A stretch of 10,718 nt of DNA from Chloroflexota bacterium (lineage in GTDB: Bacteria > Chloroflexota > Anaerolineae > Ardenticatenales > Ardenticatenaceae), in the NCBI GenBank assembly GCA_003520455.1, contig DOUV01000941.1:1-10718 (forward strand). Direction: 5' to 3'. Within the stretch, counting starts at the first letter, position 1. Each line of letters begins with the position of its first letter. A program made the position numbers and the translations under genes. The notes under the pieces are model-generated. The model made no database searches and was not told the origin of the DNA. It saw nothing but the letters and a program-made list of their open reading frames with translations. Positions 5,352 through 10,718 of the stretch are shown here, piece by piece.

Positions 5352-6200
5352 ATGGAGATCAAGGTCGCGGAGCAATGTGCTTATCAGTTGATCGAGCAGC
5401 TTTCCTGGCAAGAGGTTCGCGAGCGGGCCTGGGATAAGAAGGCCGATGCCTTTGGTGCGCTCAGCAAGTGGATCATGCGGCCGAACCCGCGTGAGATCCA
5501 GATCTCCTATGAGGAAAAGCGCTACGAGCCTTTCTGGCACGTCGCGTGCCGCACCCATTACGTCTATGACCGGTTGCGGCAATACCCAATCATCGTCGAT
5601 GGCCCGCACGTCTACCGCGTGACGATCCAGGGTGTGGACTACACCCCTGGGGTCGAGAACAACGTGGCCAGGGTGACGCTGCAAGGGGTCGAGCACTGCC
5701 GCGAGGACAGCCGCCGCGAAGCCCTCGTGGATGCCATCAGCGGTGAGCCCGGCCCGTTCGGCCAGTACCTGGACAAACCCAAGCAGGCCATCACCTGGGG
5801 CGAATGGGACCCGGAGAATGCGATCGTGGTCGCGCCGGAGGTTCGCGCCTCGGGTGTGGTGCGCCAGCTGCTCAGCCAGCTCATCAAGCCGCTCGATGCC
5901 GACCAGATTTTCGAAGAAGAGGTCATCGTCGAGAACGTAGACCTCTACTTCCGGCCGATCTACGCATTTGAATACCAGTGGCCGGCGAAGGCCAAACAGG
6001 CCATCATCGAGTTGGATGGCCTGACGGGTGAGGTTCGCAAGGACGGCAGAGCCGTGCGCGTAGAATTGGAGAAGGTCATGAATCGCGAACTGCTCTTCGA
6101 CGTCGGTGCAGAGGCAGTGAACCTCATCATCCCCGGGGGCGGCATTGCCATCAAGGCCGTCCAGCACCTCTCCGCCTCCAGTCACAAGCCTCCCGGCTGA
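5352..6200 (+). CDS. Conserved-looking protein of unknown function (282 aa)
   Basis: I do not recognise a family with confidence. The product is soluble, mixed alpha/beta, without signal peptide. Notable segments are YEEKRYEPFWHVACRTHYVY (53-72), LYFRPIYAFEYQW (198-210), ELDGLTGEVRKDGRAV (220-235), and a hydrophobic, glycine-rich end AVNLIIPGGGIAIKAV (255-270). The pair 'FRPIYAFEY..' then 'ELDGLTGEV' resembles the strand-turn pattern of PepSY-like or peptidase-propeptide-like repeats, where a Tyr/Trp strand precedes a (V/I)DGxTG turn; this is a suggestion only. AGGAGG 5 nt before ATG 5352 gives a very good start. A strong intrinsic terminator follows 21 nt after the stop codon, so it is a single-gene transcript. 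An antisense open frame of similar length (5280-6206, minus) is a shadow. Confidence 0.85.
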   Translation: MEIKVAEQCAYQLIEQLSWQEVRERAWDKKADAFGALSKWIMRPNPREIQISYEEKRYEPFWHVACRTHYVYDRLRQYPIIVDGPHVYRVTIQGVDYTPGVENNVARVTLQGVEHCREDSRREALVDAISGEPGPFGQYLDKPKQAITWGEWDPENAIVVAPEVRASGVVRQLLSQLIKPLDADQIFEEEVIVENVDLYFRPIYAFEYQWPAKAKQAIIELDGLTGEVRKDGRAVRVELEKVMNRELLFDVGAEAVNLIIPGGGIAIKAVQHLSASSHKPPG

Positions 6201-6221
6201 ATCCACCCTGACTGATTGAGG

Positions 6222-6252
6222 GTCCCGCGCTTTTGAAGCGCGGGACTTTTCT
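6222..6252 (+). terminator. Intrinsic terminator
   Basis: A perfect 11-bp stem GTCCCGCGCTT / AAGCGCGGGAC with loop TTG (6233-6235) is followed by TTTTCT. It ends the transcript of the 282-aa protein. On the minus strand no T-tract follows, so it acts in one direction. Confidence 0.93.
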
Positions 6253-6253
6253 G

Positions 6254-6396
6254 TACCTGCGGCGCCGAATCATCGAGACGCGTTTCGGGCTGCGCGATGG
6301 CCGGCCGCACACCCTGGAAATGATCGCCCGGCGGTTTGGGTTGGCCAAGGAGCGCATCCGCCAGATCGAGCGTGAAGCCCTGCACAAGCTGCGCAC
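6254..6396 (+). pseudogene. Orphan sigma70 region 4 fragment
   Basis: The translation [20 protein letters not shown], then [25 protein letters not shown], is a clear match to sigma70 region 4.1/4.2 of RpoD-type factors. It contains the RFGL, TLEEI-like, and (T/K)ERIRQIExxALxKLR signatures and an intact helix-turn-helix. Regions 1 to 3 are absent: the similarity starts 2-8 nt after the T-tract of the preceding terminator. The only in-frame start before it is TTG 6233, in the terminator loop, with no ribosome binding site. After KLR the frame runs on over the antisense 3' end of the YbbR gene to 6496. I read it as a decayed 3' remnant of a sigma factor gene, left by deletion or transfer. A functional stand-alone region 4 domain is much less likely without a start site. 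Confidence 0.8.
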
Positions 6397-6438
6397 CAGC
6401 GACCAGACGACTTGCGCGCTTCCCGTTTTTCCGTCCGA

Positions 6439-8232
6439 TTACTGCCGTACGAGTTTGGCCCGGACCGACTCGGGGATGAGTGCAACCAGTTCATAGCCGG
6501 CCGGCACCACGACCTGGGGCTGCAAGGTGTAGGTGCCCGGCCCGAGGCCCTGCAGGTCCACGGTCACGCGCAGGTTCTGGTTGTCGCTCAGGGCCTCGGG
6601 GTTCCCCGGTCCACGCAATTGAAGGGTGATCTGGCGAGGCTCCAGATTGAGCACCAGTCCTTGCCCCAGGTGGTCCCAGGTCACGGTACGGGAGACGACG
6701 ATCGTGTTGGTTGGCGGGTAGAGGTCCACGGTCAACTGGGGTGGCACGACCTGGGTGAGGGTGATGCCGGTCGGCAGCGAGATCGTCGGCGTCAGGACGT
6801 ACGTGCCTCTGGGCCGGCCGGAGACGTCCAGTGTGGGGGTGATAACAGCCTCCTCCAGGTCCTGAAGCACCAGCAGCGGACCGACCAGTTCGAGTGTGAT
6901 CGTCGGGGGGGCAACGGCGGCCCTCAGATCGGGCGCGACGCCGGTCACCGCCACAGGGCGCACGACGGAGCGTTGCCCCTGGGCTTCTGTCACGGTCACT
7001 TCGACTTGTTGCGGCAGCCACGACCGGGGATCGAGGGAGCCAGGCGTACGGATCGTGGGCGTGATCAGGCTGGCTCCCTGCACCTTTCCGGTGAGGTCGA
7101 GCGATGCGATGACGTCCTTTGGCTCGAGGCTCTCCAGCTCGACCACTGGTCCCTCGATCAACACGTCAATCGTTTCAGGCGAGATCTGCGAGACCTGAAG
7201 CCCTGGTTGGAGGCCGGTGATTTCGGGCCGGACCGTCACAGTCTTGCTGCTGAGCTGTGGCTCAATCTCGACCGTCACAGTTACGGCGCGCTGATCGAGG
7301 GGCGAGACGTTGTCGGGCAGTTGCACACGCACGTTGCGGGTGATCATTCCGGCCTGCTCGCCGCTCACATCGATCGGCTCGGTTTGAACAATACTGGGCA
7401 GATTCTCAGTGACGGCCGGGAGTCCGACGACGCTGATGATAGGCGGCGACACCCGACGATTACTGACCCAGTAGCCTCGGGCCGGTTCGCCGACGATGAC
7501 GGGGCTGACGATCAGTTCGCGGTAGCCGGGGCGCTGCTGAATCGGGACGGTGACCTCGACCTCTTCGGGATCGAGCCGCATGCCGGGGACCGTTTCCGGA
7601 TTAATCGTTTCCCCACGCCTGTTGATCAGACTGACCGGCCGGCTCCCCGTGACCGTGTCGTGAGCCTCGTGAAGCTGCACAGTGGCAATGGCCGAGTCGA
7701 TCTGATCCAGGACAGTGCGCGGGCCGCGGACGGTTACCTCGGGCGGTGAGATGGTCGGGGTGAGCACCTCGTAGCTGTATGGAACCTTCAGGCGGTCGCT
7801 GACATCCACATCAATCGGCACCGTGCGTGTGACGATCTCATCCAGCCGGACGCTGATTCGGTCAGGCAGCCGGCGAAGGATACGCACTTGCCGGTCGGCG
7901 GGGCGAGCCTGCTCGACCTGGACCTCGAGCTGGTGTAAACCGGGGCCCAGCCCCTTCAGATCGACCCAGGCGCGGAAGTCACTCGGCTCTAAACGAAGCC
8001 AACTCTCCTCAGGGGCGCGGATGTCCATCCGGACACGCTGGCCCTCCCCGCTCAATGGGACCAGGCCCGGTGGAAGGTTCTCGAATTCGATTGGGATACC
8101 GACACTGGGGAAGGTCTGGTCAATGACCTTGTTGGTCGCATTGACTGCAACGACCCACACGAGAACGGCGAGGAAGAGCGCGAGGAGAAACGAACTAAAG
8201 GTGGTGACGAATGCGTGCCAGAGGCGACCCAC
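6439..8232 (-). CDS. cdaR: YbbR-domain membrane-anchored protein, CdaR-like
   Basis: CdaR-type proteins sit outside the membrane, bind CdaA through YbbR domains and modulate c-di-AMP synthesis. From GTG 8232 the product has 597 aa: a short N-terminus, one membrane helix at about 11-30 ([19 protein letters not shown]), and then roughly six YbbR-like beta units to the end. These repeat the pattern '(I)xPxxVxVxGP...LxxIxxVxAxVDLxG' (for example [80 protein letters not shown]). This is longer than the Bacillus protein, which has about 480 aa and four units. GTG 8232 is preferred because AGGAGG (8243-8248) precedes it by 10 nt and it starts 2 nt after the cdaA stop. ATG 8283 in the same frame would give 614 aa and overlap cdaA by 49 nt. 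The tight link to cdaA fixes the role. Confidence 0.93.
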   Translation of the reverse strand: MGRLWHAFVTTFSSFLLALFLAVLVWVVAVNATNKVIDQTFPSVGIPIEFENLPPGLVPLSGEGQRVRMDIRAPEESWLRLEPSDFRAWVDLKGLGPGLHQLEVQVEQARPADRQVRILRRLPDRISVRLDEIVTRTVPIDVDVSDRLKVPYSYEVLTPTISPPEVTVRGPRTVLDQIDSAIATVQLHEAHDTVTGSRPVSLINRRGETINPETVPGMRLDPEEVEVTVPIQQRPGYRELIVSPVIVGEPARGYWVSNRRVSPPIISVVGLPAVTENLPSIVQTEPIDVSGEQAGMITRNVRVQLPDNVSPLDQRAVTVTVEIEPQLSSKTVTVRPEITGLQPGLQVSQISPETIDVLIEGPVVELESLEPKDVIASLDLTGKVQGASLITPTIRTPGSLDPRSWLPQQVEVTVTEAQGQRSVVRPVAVTGVAPDLRAAVAPPTITLELVGPLLVLQDLEEAVITPTLDVSGRPRGTYVLTPTISLPTGITLTQVVPPQLTVDLYPPTNTIVVSRTVTWDHLGQGLVLNLEPRQITLQLRGPGNPEALSDNQNLRVTVDLQGLGPGTYTLQPQVVVPAGYELVALIPESVRAKLVRQ

Positions 8233-8234
8233 GA

Positions 8235-9080
8235 TCAGAGCGCCTCCTGCTGCTGGGATTCCTTCCGATCGCGGCGGAACCATTGGCGGAGGCTCGGGCG
8301 CGACGGCGGACCGTAGAAGGCGTGGAGCAGCCGGTTGAGCCGGCCCTCGTCGAGGTGGCGGATGATCCGCCCGTTGTAGGCCAGTGAGATGATGCCCGTC
8401 TCCTCGGAGACGACCACGGCAATGGCGTCGCTGGTCTCGGTCACCCCAACCGCGGCGCGGTGGCGTGTGCCGAGGCGGCGATCACGCAGATCACTGGCCA
8501 GGGGCAATACTGCCGCCGCGGCGACGATGCGCTCGCGCCGAATGATGACCGCACCGTCGTGAAGCGCGGTGTTGGGGTAGAAGATGGTCGTCAGCAACTC
8601 CGGACTCACGAGTCCATCCATCGCCACCCCGGTATCGATGATCTCTTGCAAGCCGGTCTCGCGTTCGAAGACCATCAGCGCGCCGTGACGCCGCTCGCTC
8701 AGGCGCTGGCTGGCACGGCAGACGTGGTTGATGACACGCGTAAGCGTCTCCTCGGGGGTGGAATGGCCGAAGAGCAAGCCGGTGCGGCCGAGGCGCTCAA
8801 GGCCGCGCCGAATCTCAGGTTGGAAGATGACCGGAATCGAGATCAGGAGTACGGGGATCGTGTTGGCGATGAGCCAGCGGAAGGCCGTGAGGCGCAAAAA
8901 CTGGGCCAGAAAGAAGAACAGGATCGCCAGCACCATGATCCCACGGAGGAGCTGGACAGCCTGCGTTCCTTTGACCAGGTAGAGGACAGCATAAATCACC
9001 AGGGCGACGAGCAGAATGTCAACGACATCGGTCCAGCCGAACCGGGTAAATGTCAGAAAGAGATCATTAAAACTGGTCAT
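8235..9080 (-). CDS. cdaA: Diadenylate cyclase CdaA (membrane DAC)
   Basis: CdaA condenses two ATP into the second messenger cyclic di-AMP, which controls potassium and osmolyte uptake and cell-wall balance in many bacteria. The 281-aa product has the family's usual length and build: three membrane helices at about residues 19-37, 44-63 and 69-88, then a cytoplasmic DisA_N/DAC domain. Both catalytic motifs are present, DGA at 175-177 (LHDGAVII) and RHRAA at 206-210 (GTRHRAAVG). An additional conserved stretch is VVVSEETGIISLAYNGRI (222-239). The gene is followed 2 nt later by the YbbR gene, the canonical cdaA-cdaR pair; glmM, a common third member, is not within the window. ATG 9080 has no clear Shine-Dalgarno; a GCGCC/GGCGC hairpin occupies that position. 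The TPR gene lies 84 nt upstream on the same strand and may be co-transcribed. Confidence 0.97.
   Translation of the reverse strand: MTSFNDLFLTFTRFGWTDVVDILLVALVIYAVLYLVKGTQAVQLLRGIMVLAILFFFLAQFLRLTAFRWLIANTIPVLLISIPVIFQPEIRRGLERLGRTGLLFGHSTPEETLTRVINHVCRASQRLSERRHGALMVFERETGLQEIIDTGVAMDGLVSPELLTTIFYPNTALHDGAVIIRRERIVAAAAVLPLASDLRDRRLGTRHRAAVGVTETSDAIAVVVSEETGIISLAYNGRIIRHLDEGRLNRLLHAFYGPPSRPSLRQWFRRDRKESQQQEAL
8243..8248 (-). promoter_or_regulatory. Ribosome binding site of the YbbR gene
   Basis: AGGAGG on the minus strand lies inside the 3' end of cdaA, 10 nt before GTG 8232. It favours that start over ATG 8283 and suggests coupled translation with cdaA. Confidence 0.6.
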
Positions 9081-9084
9081 ACTA

Positions 9085-9098
9085 GCGCCACGAGGCGC
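9085..9098 (-). promoter_or_regulatory. Hairpin directly before the cdaA start
   Basis: GCGCC and GGCGC (9085-9089 and 9094-9098) with a 4-nt loop form a small stem 4 nt upstream of ATG 9080, where a ribosome binding site would be expected. It may lower cdaA translation or mark an unconventional start. Confidence 0.3.
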
Positions 9099-9164
9099 TC
9101 GGCGGCCGGGATCGGGACGTCGCCCATATTCGAGCGCGGCCGCCTCAATGCGGCAGACCGCTAC

Positions 9165-10718
9165 TCAGCGCCCGGCTCGCGCGAGTTGTTGAAGGCGCGC
9201 GCGGTATTGCGCCTCATTGCTTGGTTTAAGCCCGATCATTCGCCGCAGCAGTGCCGCCGCCTGAACGGCTTGCCCCGTTTTCAGATACTCATCCACGAGT
9301 GGCGCCCAGGCGGCGCAGGCCTCCTCGATCTGTCCTGCCTGAGCACAGCGCTCGCCGAAGCCCCGGCGGAGATCAAGATCGTCAGGATGTTGCTCGACGG
9401 GTCCCCGCCAGAGCGCCAGAGCCGCCCCGGTCTTCCCACGGGCGCTCCAGCGCTCGCTGATGCTCTCAAGGAGGTGACGGGCCCGCGGGCCGTTCCCGAG
9501 CTTGTAATGCAGATCGACCAACTGCTGCCCGACCTCGAGATCGTCCGGCGCGAGTGCGTTGGCAGCCTCGAGAGCGGCGGCCGCCCGGCGCCAATCGAGC
9601 CGTTGGACGTGGATATCGGCCAGACGACGCTGAATAACCAGCGACCAGTTGCGTTCCAGAGCTCCCCGGGGCGCCAGGCGGAGGGCCTCGTTGAGCTTCT
9701 CGACCGCGCGCTCGCCGAGAGCGAGTTGGTAGAATCCTTCGGCGAGGGCGAGATAGTGTTCTAGAGCGGCGTCAATCTCACCATGGCTGACGAGCAGATC
9801 GATGAGCTTGCTGCGGACCGTCTGGTCGAGCGGCGAGATATCGAGGGCTCGCTCGAGTGTGCGGATTGCCTTGGTGGGGTTCCCTCGGACGGTATACACC
9901 TCCGCCACCGCGACGAGTTTGGTCACTGCCTCGTCCACGCGGCCCTCCCGCCCGAAGAGGTCGGCCAGCCGCAGGTGAATCGGGAGATGGTGAGGCGCCA
10001 ACCCTAACGCCCAGTAGCACTCCGCGATCGCGGTGGTCAGCAAGCCCTGCTCAAGGTACTGCTGGCTGGCGGCCAGCGAGGCGAGGACTGCCTCCCTGTC
10101 GGGAACCTCTAACAACTCGGCCAGGGTGATCGTCTCACCCCCGTCGAAGCCTGCCACCCGGTGACGCAGGGCACGGAGTTTGTCTTCCCACCCTCGACTG
10201 GTCAGAAAATCAGCCAGGGCGTCCGTGAAGTGTTCGGCCTGAGGCAGGTCGCCCTTGGCCTCGTAGCTGTCGGCCAGGCCTTCATAGAGCTTGATCAGGT
10301 CATCGGCCTGCTCGCGACCGACGCTCTGCAGGTCAACGATCTTGATCGCCTCCAAGAAGTGCTCCAGGGCCTCATCGATTCGTCCCTTACGCTGATGGCA
10401 CTGGCCGATGGCGAAGTTGGCGGCCAGAGCATAGTCTGGGTGACGGCGCACCTGCTCCAGAGCCGTGATTGCGTCGTCGAAACGCAGCAACTCTTTGTAG
10501 AGCACGCCGAGGTTATAGAGTACCTCCGGCGCTTCGATCCTCAGATCACAGATCTCACGGTAGGTCCGGACCGCCTCTTCGACCAGGCCGCGAGTTTGGT
10601 AGTCGAGGGCGCGGGCTTTCAGTGCTTCGACTTTGAGGTCAGCGTTGTCGCCCGCCTCGAAGAACGCTTCCGCCATCCGGCTCAGCGCCAGCTGTGCAGC
10701 CTGGCCGGTGGGGCTTCC
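9165..10718 (-). CDS. TPR-repeat protein (5'-partial)
   Basis: The product is a tandem tetratricopeptide-repeat scaffold that probably mediates protein-protein contacts. Within the window 517 residues are read, nearly all helical, with about nine to ten TPR-like pairs. Clear ones are EVLYNLGVLYKELLRFDDAI, ALAANFAIGQCHQRKGRIDEAL, LIKLYEGLADSYEAKGDLPQAE, LPIHLRLADLFGREGRVDEAV and LALAEGFYQLALGERAVEKL. An ATG at 10676 could start a 503-aa product. However, the frame stays open to the right edge, and the preceding residues (GQAAQLALSR) continue a helix into MAEAFFEAGD, so I take the gene as starting outside the window. No membrane segment, signal peptide or catalytic domain is seen. It lies 84 nt upstream of cdaA on the same strand; a functional link to c-di-AMP is only a guess from position. 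Confidence 0.9.
   Translation of the reverse strand, partial: GSPTGQAAQLALSRMAEAFFEAGDNADLKVEALKARALDYQTRGLVEEAVRTYREICDLRIEAPEVLYNLGVLYKELLRFDDAITALEQVRRHPDYALAANFAIGQCHQRKGRIDEALEHFLEAIKIVDLQSVGREQADDLIKLYEGLADSYEAKGDLPQAEHFTDALADFLTSRGWEDKLRALRHRVAGFDGGETITLAELLEVPDREAVLASLAASQQYLEQGLLTTAIAECYWALGLAPHHLPIHLRLADLFGREGRVDEAVTKLVAVAEVYTVRGNPTKAIRTLERALDISPLDQTVRSKLIDLLVSHGEIDAALEHYLALAEGFYQLALGERAVEKLNEALRLAPRGALERNWSLVIQRRLADIHVQRLDWRRAAAALEAANALAPDDLEVGQQLVDLHYKLGNGPRARHLLESISERWSARGKTGAALALWRGPVEQHPDDLDLRRGFGERCAQAGQIEEACAAWAPLVDEYLKTGQAVQAAALLRRMIGLKPSNEAQYRARLQQLARAGR

Noticed and set aside
5280..6206. Minus-strand open frame of 308 codons
   Set aside because: Opposite strand of the 282-aa gene, which has AGGAGG and a terminator in the right places; the antisense frame has neither and runs over the promoter region.
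6412..7749. Plus-strand open frame of 445 codons
   Set aside because: Shadow of the YbbR gene; Asp/Arg/Gly/His-rich translation without domains, typical of antisense GC-rich frames.
8460..9764. Plus-strand open frame of 434 codons
   Set aside because: Covers the antisense of both cdaA and the TPR gene and crosses their gap; no domain or start signal.
1..10718. tRNA genes or CRISPR arrays
   Set aside because: No cloverleaf with a T-loop GGTTCRA context in a proper fold, and no regularly spaced repeats were found on either strand by eye.

Overview
The window looks like chromosomal DNA of a GC-rich bacterium, most likely a member of the Chloroflexota. This is an inference from the GC-rich coding, the multi-YbbR protein next to a CdaA-type cyclase, and a NarL-type two-component pair led by a DinB-like gene; no marker gene fixes the taxon.

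Left part, all on the minus strand: a promoter at 2320-2347 drives a DinB-like protein, which overlaps a multi-pass sensor histidine kinase by 8 nt. The kinase is followed after 38 nt by a NarL/FixJ response regulator whose receiver domain runs off the left edge. The three form one operon.

Middle part, 2300-3521: a gene-poor stretch. It holds a possible 62-aa single-pass membrane protein (2687-2875), a few palindromes, and the most notable element of the window. That element is a strong sigma70-type promoter (3222-3250) followed by about 215 nt of highly structured sequence (3291-3500) with several stems and a clear pseudoknot. By its look and layout I interpret it as a stand-alone omegaRNA/HEARO-type RNA, the guide RNA class that normally precedes iscB. 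No iscB or tnpB gene is present. A metallo-beta-lactamase-fold hydrolase gene (3522-4136) sits in the place where the nuclease gene would be, so the RNA may also be the 5' leader of that mRNA.

Then come a convergent gene for a four-helix membrane protein (4204-4746, minus), a 600-nt gap with two strong palindromes, a plus-strand gene of unknown function (5352-6200) that ends in a textbook intrinsic terminator, and an orphan fragment of sigma70 region 4 (6254-6396) with no start of its own.

Right part, minus strand: a TPR-repeat protein (running off the right edge), then cdaA (membrane diadenylate cyclase) and a long YbbR-domain protein (CdaR-like). CdaA makes the second messenger c-di-AMP and CdaR-type proteins modulate it from outside the membrane, so this pair is a c-di-AMP synthesis module.
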